Positions 37,270 through 48,489 of a stretch of DNA of 64,000 bases are shown here, piece by piece; position 1 is the first letter of the stretch, and every line of letters starts with the position of its first letter. This stretch comes from Spongilla lacustris (Eukaryota; Porifera; Demospongiae; Spongillida; Spongillidae). The stretch lies in the NCBI GenBank assembly GCA_949361645.1, contig OX442415.1:23355790-23419789 (forward strand), given 5' to 3'. The translations under genes were made by a program, and so were the position numbers. The notes below the pieces were generated by a model. It was not told the origin of the DNA. It made no database searches and saw only the letters and a program-made list of their open reading frames with translations.

Positions 37270-39990
37270 ATTAAGGGATAGCTGTAAGACCAGCACAAGG
37301 GGTAGGGTGGAGTCCACTACAAAGAGAGTCCACTCCATGGCTGACTTTGTTCGCTGTAAACAATAGCTGTTGGGTGCAGTACAGGGTCGTAGGATGGATT
37401 CCGACTCCATAGTACAGGGTAGGGTGGAGTCCAATCAAAAGAGGGTGATCACTGTAAGGAACAGCTGTAGGGCGCAGCCATATGGGTAGGGTGGAGCCCA
37501 CTGAATAGCACGGGGTAGGGTGGAGTGCATTAATAAGAAGGCCCACTCCATGGTTGACACTGTTTGCTGTAATGAATAGTTGGTTGTAGGGCGTAGCACA
37601 GGGGGTAAGGTGGAGTCCACTCAAACGTACAGAGTAGGGTGGAGTGCATTGATAAGAGGGCCCACTCCATGGTTGACACTGTTCACTGTAAGGAATAGTT
37701 GTAGGGTGTAGCACAGGGGGTAGGGTGGAGTCCACTCAATCGTACATGTACACTGTAGGATGGAGTCCATTCAAAAGGTGATCTCCGTAAGGAATAGTTG
37801 TAGGGCGTAGCACAGGGGGTAGGGTGGAGTCCACTCAATCGTACACAGTAGGGTGGAGTGCATTAATAAGAGGGCCCATACCATGGTTGACACTGTTCAC
37901 TGTAAGGAATAGTTGTAGGGCGTAGCACAGGGGTTAGGGTGGAGTCCACTCAATCGTACAGAGTGGGTAGAGTGCATTAATAGGAGGGCCCACTCCATGG
38001 TTGACACTGTTCGCTGTGTAGTTGTAGGGCGTAGCACAGGGGGTAGGGTGGAGTCCACTCAATCATACGGAGTAGGATGGGGTGCATTAATAAGAGGGCC
38101 CACTCCATGGTTGACACTGTTCACTGTAAGGAATAGTTGTAGGGCGTAGCACAGGGGGTAGAGGGTGGAGTCCACTTAATTGTACAGAGTAGGGTGGGGT
38201 GCATTAATAAGAGGGCTCACTCCATGGTTGACACTGTTCACTGTAAGGAATAGTTGTAGGGCGTAGCACAGGGGGTAGGGTGGAGGAGTCCACTCAATCG
38301 TACTGAGTAGGGTGGAGTGCATTGATAAGAGGGCCCACTTCATTGTTGACACTGTTTGCTGTAAGGAAAAGTTGGTTGTAGGGCGTAGCACAGGGGTAGG
38401 GTGGAGTCCACTCAATCGTACTGAGTAGGGTAGAGTGCATTAATAAGAGGGCCTACTCCATGGTTGACACTGTTCACTGTAAGGAATACATGTAGTTGTA
38501 GGGCGTAGCACAGAGGATAGGGTGGAGTCCACTCAATCGTACAGGGTAGGATGGAGTGCATTAATAAGAAGGCCACTCCATGGTTGACACTGTTCACTGT
38601 AAGGAATAGTTGTAGGGCGTAGCACAGGGGGTAGGGTGGAGTCCACTCAATCGTATACAGAGTAGGGTAGAGTGCATTGATAAGAGGGCCCACTCCATGG
38701 TTGACACTGTTTGCAGTAAGGAATAGTTGTAGGGCGTAGCACAGGGGGTAGGGTGGAGTCCACTCAATCGTAAATGTACACTGTAGGATGGAGTCCTTTC
38801 AAAGGGTGATCTCTGTTAGGAATAGTTGTACGGCGTAGCACAGGGGGTAGGGTGGAGTCCACTCAATCGTACAGGGGAGGATGGAGTGCATTAATAAGAA
38901 GGCCCACTCCATGGTTGACACTGTTCACTGTAAGGAATAGTTGTAGGGCGTAGCACAGGGGGTAGGGTGGAGTCCACTCAATCGTACTGAGTAGGGTAGA
39001 GTGCATTGATAAGAGGGCCCACTCCATGGTTGACACTGTTTGCTGTGTAGTTGTAGGGCGTAGCACAGGTGGTAGGGCAGAGTCCCCTCAATCATACACA
39101 GTAGGGTGGAGTGCATTAATAAGAGGGCCCACTCCATGGTTGACACTGTTCACTGTAAGGAATAGTTGTAGGGCGTAGCACAAAGGGTAGGGTGGAGGAG
39201 TCCACTCAATCGTACTGAGTAGGGTAGAGTGCATTGATAAGAGGGCCCACTCCATGGTTGACACTGTTCACTGTAAGGAATAGTTGTAGGGCGTAGCACA
39301 GGGGGTAGGGTGGAGTCCACTCAATTGTACAGAGTAGGGTGGGGTGCATTAATAAGAGGGCCCACTCCATGGTTGACACTGTTCACTGTATGTAATAGTT
39401 GTAGGGCGTAGCACAGGGGGTAGGGTGAAGGAGTCCACTCAATCGTACTGAGTAGGGTAGAGTGCATTGATAAGAGGGCCCACTCCATGGTTGACACTGT
39501 TCGCTGTAAGGAATAGTTGTAGGGCGTAGCACAGGGGGTAGGGTGGAGTCCACTCAATCGTATATGTACACTGTAGGATGGAGTCCATTCAAAAGGTGAT
39601 CTCCGTAAGGAATAGTTGTAGGGCATAGCACAGGGGGTAGGGTGGAGTCCACTCAATCGTACTGAGTAGGGTGGAGTGCATTAATAAGAGGGCCCACTTC
39701 ATGGTTGACACTGTTCACTGTAAGGAATAGTTGTAGGGCGTAGCACAGGGGGTAGGGAGGAGTCCACTCAATCGTAGAGTGCATTGATAAGAGGGCCCAC
39801 TCCATTGTTGACACTGTTCACTGTAAGGAATAGTTGTAGGGTGTAGCACAGGGGGTAGGGTGGAGTCCACTCAATCGTACAGAGTAGGGTGGGGTGCATT
39901 AATAAGAGGGCCCACTCCATGGTTGACACTGTGCACTATAAGGAATAGTTGTAGGGCTTCTATAGCACAGGGGTAGGGCCCATTCAAAAC
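37270..39990. repeat. P2 right array, inverse orientation
   Basis: The same unit of about 115 bp as 32860-36445, inverted (CACTCCATGGTTGACACTGT, TCACTGTAAGGAATAGTTGT, AGGGCGTAGCACAGGGGGTA, GGGTGGAGTCCACTCAATCG). The GGTGATCTCCGTAAGG variant is also present, near 37780, 38805 and 39600. Confidence 0.95.
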
Positions 39991-41225
39991 CACATCATGG
40001 CTGACACTGATCACTGTAAGGAAAAGCTATAGAGTGCACTCCACAACTGCTTGCAAAGTTACATACTTGTCTGCCTGCTTCTCAGCTGTCAGTGTCCACT
40101 GCTGTGAGATTCTACCATATGGTCCACCACACTACAGTTGTCTGCCTGCCATATGATGTCTGCCGCAGGGTCCATTGACTCAGTAGGGTCCCACTCAACA
40201 CAGTATAGATGTCTACAGTAGAGTCCATTCCATACAGTACAGTGTTAATGGTAGTTGTTCCACTGTCTTCTGGACACACCTATAGATCTGTCTGCCGTCT
40301 CTACAGCTGTGTACTGCACTCTGGATTCCACTGTGGAATCCATTCCACAGCTGTGCCTGGCTTTGCTGATAGTATAGTTATGAAATTTTCCCTCTGGGGT
40401 CCATTACTTAGCTGCCTGCCTGCCTGCCTTAGGTTTCGTCTGCTGTAGTGCTCATTCCACTGCTGTCTGCCGTAGGGTCCACTCGGCGTACTGGTCACAT
40501 GCAGTTACTCCACTGTCTGCTCCACAGTTATCTTCCATACTCCACAGCTGTCCACTATGGGATATCGATCCACTACTCGTCTGCAGCTATCTGCCACAGA
40601 TCGCTACCGCTCTCAAACTCCTTCGTCGGATTGATCTTATATCTTGTCGTCTTCGCACCGTTCGAAATCATACGCTCAAGTCAACGTCGAAACTTGAAGC
40701 GCAAAGCTTCGTCTGCAGGAAACAATTCAGCTAGGTCCCCAGACTATGGTAGTGGGTGGGGTGGTTGTTATAAATGTCCCAGCCCACAGGATGTAGTTGA
40801 ATATTCATGTCTTCGGTGAATGGAAGCGGTTCGCGTACGTACAACGGCGCGAGTCGAGCGGGAAAAATGTACCAACTTTGCACCACTGTATCTCCGTGAC
40901 GGATGACATAAAAATTAACGAACAGAACAAATCGATAGGTATAGGACCTCTCTACCTACAAACCGAATTTGAAGCGATTTGATTACTCCTACAGAAAGTT
41001 ATGGCGGGTTTGAACCCGGTGGGGTATCGAACGTTGCAATACTGGCACGGAGCAAGTGCAAGACTCTAAAATATATTTTACTATAGGGAAATGGTGTAGT
41101 ATGAAGCATTGAAAACAGGACGTTGATAGCGTTAACCGTTCGGAAGATATAGCGATTCAAAAGATAAGCATTTTTATAACATTTTATATATATATGCGAA
41201 GGGCAGTTTTCTCGGAGACTGTCCC

Positions 41226-41629
41226 ATATATATATATATATATCCTCTCCAACCTCATCAGCAATGTTTGTATTCCATACATCTGTTTACATACTGCAGA
41301 CATGTACATGTTCATGGTCAAATTGAAAGGCCATGTTGATGACCATATACTACACACAGCAACTCAGGCGTTTGATTGCGGGCCCGTGACAGCACGTAAT
41401 ATCGACCGGAAGAGCCTGCTTCTGAGTTTTGCGAGCCATTTGCTCCTGAAATCGCGAGTGGAACAATTTCATACGATTGATTTCATAATCCCGGGGGCTA
41501 ATTTGCATGCACACGGATTAATCATCGCACGCGTACGAGCAATTTGGAATTGAACCGGGCAAACACTGTATGAGCACCGCGTGCTTGTACGTATAAAAAT
41601 TGTATGACGTAGCACATGGAAGATACGTG
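41226..41629. other. Spacer right of P2, no gene supported
   Basis: A TA run then mixed sequence. One plus-strand frame (41194-41553) runs from the foldback terminus into host DNA and is not credible as a gene. Confidence 0.35.
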
Positions 41630-42505
41630 GTTAATTAACCGATTTATTAAATACTTTGCAGGTTATTACAATATGCTTCACACATGTACAAAATATGAAA
41701 CAACATATGTGTGTACAAAGTTCATTGAGAACTGAGACAAATCTGTATATAAAAAAGAAAGCATGACTTAGGCACCATACATACATCTCAGAAAGTACAT
41801 GTAGGTGGTAACATCTGATTTCCATCTAATAAAAAAGAATATCACCCTAGTCAATACATTTGTTTCACATACCTTTCTTTGGAATACCTCACTGTGCAAA
41901 GTGAATCCCCGTAGCACATGCACAACTGGTAGGGTTGGAATATGTCCAAACAGACCACATTTGAGGGGCTCACCATGTGCTACTTTTGTTCTGAACTGCA
42001 CACAAATGGGATGGTCATAATTGCAACAGGAGTCAGAGAAGCGATACATGCCACCATCTGTGTTGAGATAAAGGGAAAGGATAAATAACTACTAGCAACA
42101 TGCTGCAACCTTTAATCCTCTTGTTTGAACAGCCAAGATATTGAACGCACCAGGAATCCAGTAATACATTTATTCTGTTCCCGACATTACATCGAACCAT
42201 AAAAAAAGTAAACTCTTAGGAATCTACTTGACTTTGTTAACAGAGCTTACCTTGTGATGTAGCGTAGCCATTTGTACTACCTCCCATAGGCCCATAACCA
42301 ATATTAAAACTTCACCAGAATGAAAGAATTGCATTGAAGAATGACTTCCCAATGTCCTTTTTCTGATAAAAAAGCCTTCAATTCAATCAAGCATGACGAG
42401 TGTAGGCTAAAGGTAACTTACCTGATATCAATAGTAGCCATGGTAACTGTATTACATATATTGATCTCTCGTCCAAACAATGCAATGCCATGGCCAATAT
42501 TCAAT
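41630..42505 (-). CDS. 3' exons of a spliced host gene, Cys-containing protein of unknown family
   Basis: Four minus-strand exons join in frame with good splice sites. They are 42505-42422 (84 nt, donor AG|GTAAGT), 42309-42251 (59 nt, donor CAAG|GTAAGC), 42057-41873 (185 nt, acceptor CAACACAG, donor AAAG|GTATGTG) and a last exon from 41742. The last acceptor is TTTTTTATATACAG and gives a stop at 41722, followed by an AATAAA signal near 41648. Another acceptor (TTTTTTATTAG, exon from 41825) would give a longer tail but places AATAAA inside the frame. The protein is mixed in composition with Gly-rich turns (GYGPMGGS) and several Cys (DSCCNYDHPICVQF), suggesting an extracellular domain. No transmembrane segment is seen and I do not recognise the family. 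Upstream exons probably lie at higher coordinates (see 43400-43870). Confidence 0.7.
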
Positions 42506-43399
42506 CTTGTGCAAAATATGCCTGACCGTCATGATCATAATATATCCACACTCATGTACATGTACCTTTGTATTATATCACGCCCAGCATTGTATATGAT
42601 TAAGTGATTAGAAAGTGACTCAGAGAATTGTATCAAATGTTTTAAGATTGAGCTCAAGTACACCTTGCTGTTGTTTAATTTGGTGTAATGTCCGATTAGG
42701 ATTTTATACTGCACCCTTACATGTACACACACATACAAGGATGTGCTCCTTTTACGTTCAGCTTTGGACGTGCAAGCTCCATACATGTCTGTGCAATATA
42801 TAATTACTTCTTTGTAATCCTTTCCCATAGCATACATAATATACGTTGGCAAAGTGATATATTTTAAGTTTTATATAGTGTATGATTTATATGTCCTACT
42901 GTAGCTGTATATATTATTTTTTCATATATAGGATCAGTCACATTACTACTTGATTCACTTATACTATTCATAATGATAATGAGACACTGTCTTTTACTTC
43001 TAAGTTTCTTATTTATGTACGATATCATACCTTTTGCAGCTCAGTTTTACAAATATATTATTAATCACAGCAGCACAGAAGAAATTTGAATGTTGCCAGG
43101 ATCCTTTCCAATGCAACATGTGGTACATATAATCCCCTCAGGCATTACAATATCAAACCATTTTCAGCTCAGGCTTGTGGCATTAAGATTGATTAGATTA
43201 TTTCTCGCATGCGTTTCAACATTCCCTGTCGAAATATTAGTTTACAAATCCATGGGCAAAATTCAATCACTACATTTCTTCAATACGCATGGTGTTAAAT
43301 GTGCTATGCATCCAGCATTATTTTCTGACCAACACTAGTATTGGGTATATATGTACACATATACATGGATTGAGCTTGGTCAGATATAAGGATGGAGGG

Positions 43400-43870
43400 G
43401 GTGGGAGGTGGGGAACATATCAAAGTGGTAAGATGATACACTTCAGCTTCAGTGCGTTTTAATATCCAAGCATCCATTTTGTCAGAAAAATGTGCAAGGT
43501 TTTGAGTAAAAGTCTCATTCCAGTTCAGAATAGAAACCATTTCTGATGAATGTGCTTGTATGAATCCAGATATTTCCATTTTGGCTTGTTGACATAGGGT
43601 TGCAGCTGGGAGCATTATAGGGCGTCCTTGTGATTACTAAAAGCATGAATATGATTAGGTGTGTGTGTGTGTGTGTGTGTGTGTAATACAAGATAGCCAT
43701 AGGATACTTCAAATTTCCGTTTGGAACAGGAATACATCAATTGAGTATGATACCAATAAAAAAAATAGTGTATTGTTATGTCTGCTTTCAGAGATCTCTT
43801 CAGAGTCATACTTCATGCTGTTCAGTAGATCCAAGATCTGCATGTTACCCTGTGTGAGTCAGTTTCTGGG
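43400..43870 (-). CDS. Possible upstream coding exons of the same minus-strand gene
   Basis: A minus-strand exon may start at about 43863 after a CTGACTCACACAG acceptor. It encodes NMQILDLLNSMKYDSEEISE, a helical, hydrophobic-patterned segment. After a CA repeat, a further acceptor (CATGCTTTTAG, about 43638) leads into an open frame to about 43400 that is also helical (for example MEISGFIQAHSSEMVSI). Donor sites are not convincing, so borders and joining are uncertain. If real, the host gene encodes a helical or coiled-coil region followed by the Cys-containing C-terminal domain. Confidence 0.3.
43659..43684. repeat. (GT)n microsatellite
   Basis: Thirteen GT units. Confidence 0.95.
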
Positions 43871-43909
43871 GTCTATAAACCATCCCATCCCACTGGTGGA
43901 TCCCTCCAT

Positions 43910-43924
43910 CCCCCCCCCCCCCCC
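43910..43924. repeat. poly(C) run
   Basis: About fifteen consecutive C. Confidence 0.85.
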
Positions 43925-44369
43925 ACCCTTCCACTAAGAGGATTACATGCCTAAATTTCTTTGACCAAAAAAGGGGCTTTGTACCTACATGGGCAAGCTA
44001 ACCGTGTTCTTCATACACCCTGGCTGTGTTAATGTACCATTAATAGCATGTTGTTGATGCCATTCATGTCTATAGTCCAGTACACATGTGTGCAATTTTA
44101 AATAAAAAATATCATCCTTGAAAAGCAACTTTACAAGAATGCAGAACATAATCAGTTTTAGTTTGAGTGAGGATGGAAGTCTTGATCTTTCATCCCTACA
44201 CAGAGTGGAGGGGGCTGTAGCCCCTTGAAATATGACTATGGAGGGGCAGGCGGAAGAAAGGCCCTCGCTTTTGGCCAAATATACTAATATGGGGAGGGGA
44301 GTACCCTCACTAGACTACTGCAGCATTATATGCTGCAGGAGCAAGGGACAGGTCAATTACATCTGACAC

Positions 44370-44990
44370 AAGCACATACATATACATGTATCACACACAG
44401 GCACACATCACACAACAAGCACATATCACACAGGCATGCATTACACAACAAGCACAAATTACACGGGTATGCATCACACAGGCATGCATCACACAACAAG
44501 CACATATCACACAGGCACGCATCACACAACAAGCACTTATCACACAGAGGCACGCATCACACAAGCACACATAACAGAGACCCAAACACATCACACACAA
44601 TAACATATACACATCACACACGAACCACAAACACACAAATCACAAACACACATCACACACAAATCAAACACACATCACACAAATCACACACATCACACAC
44701 AAATCAAACATACATCACACACAAATCAAACACTCATCACACACAAATCAAACACACATCACACACAAATCAAACACACATCACACACAAGTCAAACACA
44801 CATCACACACAAATCACAAACACTCAAATAGACCACCTCCTATTATTGCACACCTACATTCATACTTACCACACAGAACCAACATTCAACCAGCACTCAC
44901 ACAGACCACCTCTACTGGAGATCTACATACACTGAACAACAAATCACAGTTCACACACACCACCTTCCATCATCACACAAATACTACAAT
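44370..44990. repeat. CA-rich minisatellite (ACACATCACACACAAATCAA)
   Basis: Two blocks: 44385-44560 with an ACAACAAGCACATATCACACAGGCATGC-like unit, and 44580-44825 with ACACATCACACACAAATCAA repeated about ten times. Similar CA-rich sequence resumes at 56560 beyond the BEL/Pao element, so the retroelement landed inside this low-complexity region. Confidence 0.85.
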
Positions 44991-45212
44991 CACCTCCATA
45001 GATTTATACATGTACTCACTCCCAATGCCCATATGTACTCAGACTACATGTTGTACTTATATCTTCACACAAATAAACATTCTAAAGTCCACACACCATG
45101 TAAAATTATCACTCACTGTTCCAGACGTGGACTCATCCCTGTCATTTATTGTGATATACGTGTGACGCGTGTTATTAATTATTAGTTTTTGAGTGAGTTC
45201 GAGAAATATTGG

Positions 45213-47164
45213 CACGGCTGTTTGCGGCTAGGCATTAGGTTTGACAATTAGATGTATACCGTAAATCGCAAGGAAATATACGTGCAAGCCTCATTATAAA
45301 TACTCAATCTTTAACGAGACATATCGTGCTCATTTTAAGTTCAGCATACGAGAAAATACTTCTCTCGCTAACCCTATGCATGCAGTTACTAATAGTCCAC
45401 ATACACAATCGGTTTATTACGTTTCCTATAAACGCGCAGCTGATTTTTGGACCAATCTTCGACCGTGTCACAGGGGAGGGGTTACTTTAGGTCGATGACA
45501 CGGACGCGCAACAATTTTCCATTAAGGTCAGTATGCATCACTATAGAGAAGAGGCCTATACGTATTGAGAAAAGTCTTTGGAAGCTTGCCATATTGGTTT
45601 TTCACAACAAGTACGCTTCTGTATCTTATGAATAATCTGTGCGGCTCGTCCGTATCCGACCACATAGGCTCAATGGATCGCCACATAGAGATGATTCAAA
45701 AGCGCGCAAGAGTATTTATGAACCTGTTGGTAGTTACAGGGAAAATGAAAAGGGCATTTTACCCATGCTCTGAGTTTGCAGCACAGCTTATTTCTGTACC
45801 ATGCACCCCACCCTTCATCAAACAAACTCAAGATCACCTTCTTGTATACAAGAGGCCCACCATTATCTTTCAGTGGACAGCACATGCAGAAGAGGGATGC
45901 AAGGTATAGTAGAAATGTACATGCATGCATAGAGGAAAAGAAATTAAAAATCAGATCTACATTCAAAAGGCAGCTCCACATGTACAATTGCTACACATAT
46001 ATGTAGCTGTAATACTACAATCATTGCCCATTACAGGAATTGCACAACCACAGGTACACACCAGCAGATGTTCCAATTGATAACCCAACATCTCTTGGAC
46101 CAGCTGCAGTGCCCAATCTCCTCTAGTGCTCCTATGCAGGGCACCTCTATGTACCACTTGCACAGTGAAATGGTTCACATAGTTCACGTGGACGTGTGTA
46201 TAGGTGAAGTGTCCACGTGTGTAGAAGTGTGTGTATAGGTGAAGTGTGTTCAAGTGTGTAGAAGTGTGTCCACATGTGTAGAGGTGAAGTGTGTCCACGT
46301 GTGTAGAGGTGAAGTGTGTCCATGTGTGTAGAGGTGAAGTGTACACGTGTGTAGAGGTGAAGTGTATCCACATGTATAGAAGTGAAGTGTGTCCATGTGT
46401 GTAAAGATGAAGTGTCCACATGTGTAGAGGTGAAGTGTCCACGTGTTTAGAGGTGAAGTGTCCACGTGTTTAGAGGTGAAGTGTCCACGTGTGTAGAGGT
46501 GAAGTGTGTCCACGTGTGTAGAGGTGGTGTGTCCACGTGTGTAAAGGTGAAGTGTGTCCACGTGTGTAGAGGTGAAGTGTGTCCACGTGTGTAGTGGTGA
46601 AGTGTGTCCACGTGTGTAGAGGTGAAGTGTGTCCACGTGTGTAGAGGTGAAGTGTGTCCACGTGTGTAGAGGTGAAGTGTCCACGTGTGTAGAGGTGAAG
46701 TGTCCACGTGTTTAGAGGTGGTGTCCACGTGTGCAGAGGTGAAGTGTTCATGCTGCTGCACACAATTGAAGCCAGCAGAACTTAAGCTGGCACCTCAACT
46801 GACTACGTAATGGTCCACTCAATATGGCAAAACATTTACTCGACAGTATGCTTCGTTCTTTCAGTTTGCCGACAAAAATTGTCTCGTCTTGTACATACCG
46901 CTTTGAAGTTAAATGGTCCTTTCCAAGGTAGCCGCTTTCGACGCTAGAGTTCACAACGGAGACGCAAGCTTAAGCCATGTGATTTGGGCCATAAATAGAA
47001 CAATAGTACCTTTGCATTATATGGCTTGTAAAATGGCGACTGAACTTGTCAGGTCCTCACGTTTCACAGGTCAAGTCACGTCAGTGGTTGTCAAGGCTCG
47101 TTGCTAAGGCATTACGATATAATTTCAGTATTGTCCACATTTTCTATGGCCGCAAACAGCCGTG
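45213..47164. mobile_element. TIR DNA element inserted in the BEL/Pao left LTR
   Basis: Termini CACGGCTGTTTGCGGC (45213) and GCCGCAAACAGCCGTG (ending 47164) are perfect inverse complements, with TTGG duplicated on both sides. Removing it restores an LTR that aligns to the right LTR. It is 1952 bp and carries a minisatellite (46190-46745). A 114-aa plus frame (45565-45909) has no recognised domain. The superfamily is not assigned. Confidence 0.85.
46190..46745. repeat. Minisatellite, 21- to 23-bp unit GTGTAGAGGTGAAGTGTGTCCAC
   Basis: About 25 copies of GTGTAGAGGTGAAGTGT(GT)CCAC, some lacking the GT pair. The His/Thr/Leu-rich minus-strand frames are artefacts. It is inside the TIR element at 45213-47164. 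Confidence 0.95.
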
Positions 47165-47227
47165 TTGGATGTGCGTTCTAGAGAGCGTTTAGCTACGACA
47201 ATTAGGTCCAGTATTGAATCTTTCTCA

Positions 47228-47245
47228 TGGTCCTTCGAGCTGGGA
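47228..47245 (+). promoter_or_regulatory. BEL/Pao primer binding site
   Basis: TGGTCCTTCGAGCTGGG directly follows the CA end of the left LTR. TGG at the start is expected for pairing with a tRNA CCA end. Confidence 0.7.
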
Positions 47246-47273
47246 ATTGCCCTAGAACTGGATTTGATAGAAT

Positions 47274-47985
47274 ATGTCTGACCAAGATAACCTTGTTCGA
47301 AAGAAGCACGTCCGCGCTGGGTATCGTGCATCAATGACTCGAATTATCGCCCAGGCACGCGAAAATATGGAACAAGAACAACGTAACACCGCGGCATTGA
47401 CACAGCAAATTACCGCTATCAAGACGAAGCTTGATCTGCTCACTGCTCTCGATGCAGAAATATTGGAACTGACTTGAAATGAAGACGAAATTACCCAAGA
47501 GATAGAACATGCTGATACCTATAAAGCGCAACTACAGACAATGGTGTTCGAATTAGAAGGTGCGCTTAAGACGAAGGGAAAAAAATCAAAAGATGCATCG
47601 ACGTTGGAAGTTCGACCATGTTCGACAGAATCATCGCGTTCGTTATCGCCCGAATTTCTCGCGTCATTCCTCATGTCAACCTGCGCAAGAGAATGGCGCC
47701 AACAGAAGACCGAGAATAAAGCTTCCAAAGCTTACTTTGAAAAAATTTAACGGTGACATCACCCAGTGGTCAAGTTTTTGGGACTCATTCAATACAGCTA
47801 TACACAGTAATACGGAGCTGTCCAACATCGACATTCTTGGAGATGGGAGCTGTAGATGCTGTAGCAAGCTTGGCACTCACCAGCGCAAATTAGAAGAGGC
47901 AGTGTCAGTTCTGAAGCAATGCTATAATCAGCAAATTGTTTCCAAGCATATGGAAGATCTTTTCAACCTGGAAGCAGTTACGAAT
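47274..47985 (+). pseudogene. BEL/Pao gag, N-terminal part (DUF1759), broken
   Basis: Starts at ATG 47274, 46 bases after the primer site. The first 90 residues are a basic/helical leader with a coiled-coil look (RENMEQEQRNTAALTQQI). An in-frame TGA lies at 47475, after which the frame reads on; near 47710-47725 the frame shifts by one. Then KLPKLTLKKFNGDITQWSSF and WDSFNTAIHSNTEL are classic DUF1759 words. The next part is degraded and ends at the MITE inserted at 47986. Intact relatives encode a capsid-like protein forming the cytoplasmic particle. Confidence 0.8.
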
Positions 47986-48166
47986 TAGTCTCGTACCCAG
48001 ACCCGAATGTATGTAATGGTGATGTTATACTGTAAGCGATAATCATCGTATGTACTGTATGTAACGGTGATGTTATACTGTAAGCGATAATCATCGTATG
48101 TACTGTATGTAACGGTGATGTTATACTGTAAGCGATAAACATTGTTACGGTCTGGGTACGAGACTA
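47986..48166. mobile_element. 181-bp MITE with internal 48-bp tandem repeat
   Basis: TAGTCTCGTACCCAGACC at the left and GGTCTGGGTACGAGACTA at the right are perfect inverse complements, and TA at the edge would be the target duplication of a Tc1/mariner-like element. Between them a 48-bp unit (with GGTGATGTTATACTGTAAGC) is repeated nearly three times. It interrupts the BEL/Pao gag. Confidence 0.85.
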
Positions 48167-48347
48167 GTACTGAACTTGAAGGGTCTTTGTCACCTTTACG
48201 ATTCTGTGGAAACTCACATGAGTCACATCACGTTCTTTGGGCATATCCTCTGATTCCTACGGCAGCCTCTTAGCATCAGTTCTACTTAACAGATTGCCAC
48301 CTGAACTGAGAGTGATGGTAACAAGGGAGATCACTGATGAAGAATGG
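48167..48347 (+). pseudogene. BEL/Pao gag, continued
   Basis: After the MITE, degraded DUF1759 sequence resumes: an LYDSVETHMSH-like stretch, then YGSLLASVLLNRLPPELRVM, the conserved end of the domain. It is cut at 48347 by the Ty3 element and continues after 52477 with an acidic, helical stretch (MEIFQKELDASERAA). Confidence 0.75.
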
Positions 48348-48473
48348 TGTGATAACTCTGACTACCAAAAAGGAATGAATCTGTATTCCAACAGACGCAC
48401 ACACATCATCCGCGCATGCGCGTACATACATACATACATACATACATGTAGATAAATAACAGTTCATGCTACA
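48348..48473 (-). repeat. Ty3 element 3' LTR
   Basis: 126 bp, including GCGCATGCGCG and a (CATA)n stretch. Paired with 52345-52477. Unusually short for an LTR. Confidence 0.9.
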
Positions 48474-48484
48474 TCTCCCTTTCT
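48474..48484 (-). promoter_or_regulatory. Ty3 polypurine tract
   Basis: On the minus strand AGAAAGGGAGA directly abuts the 3' LTR; it would prime plus-strand DNA synthesis. Confidence 0.75.
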
Positions 48485-48489
48485 GGAGT

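Larger units (their letters stand above)
31611..41225. mobile_element. Giant foldback element P2 (9.6 kb)
   Basis: Starts GGGACAGTCTCCGAGAAAAC and ends with the inverse complement (GTTTTCTCGGAGACTGTCCC). The outer arm (31611 to about 32200, mate about 40620-41225) is the family arm. The next 600 bp (32200-32850 and 39990-40620) are P2-specific and CAGACAG/ACAGTGGA-rich. Then follow arrays of a unit of about 115 bp and a central spacer (36445-37270). Apart from an insertion in the left array the arms are close to identical. No coding domain is seen. Confidence 0.85.

Noticed and set aside
33075..39656. Frames with repeated SGLHPTPCATPYNYSLQ units
   Set aside because: Products of the array of about 115 bp in P2; lengths and frames change with unit indels and appear in both arms.
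41194..41553. 119-aa plus frame right of P2
   Set aside because: Begins inside the foldback terminus and TA run; no domain or splice support.
43985..44278. 97-aa minus frame, possible exon
   Set aside because: No clear acceptor and donor pair; the part near 44000-44090 could be coding, but borders cannot be set.
44330..44935. 201-aa His/Thr-rich plus-strand frame
   Set aside because: CA-rich repeat; no codon structure beyond the repeat unit.
45565..45909. 114-aa plus frame inside the TIR element
   Set aside because: No transposase motif is recognisable; kept only as part of the element.
46147..46763. His/Thr/Leu-rich frames on the minus strand
   Set aside because: Translation of the 21- to 23-bp minisatellite.
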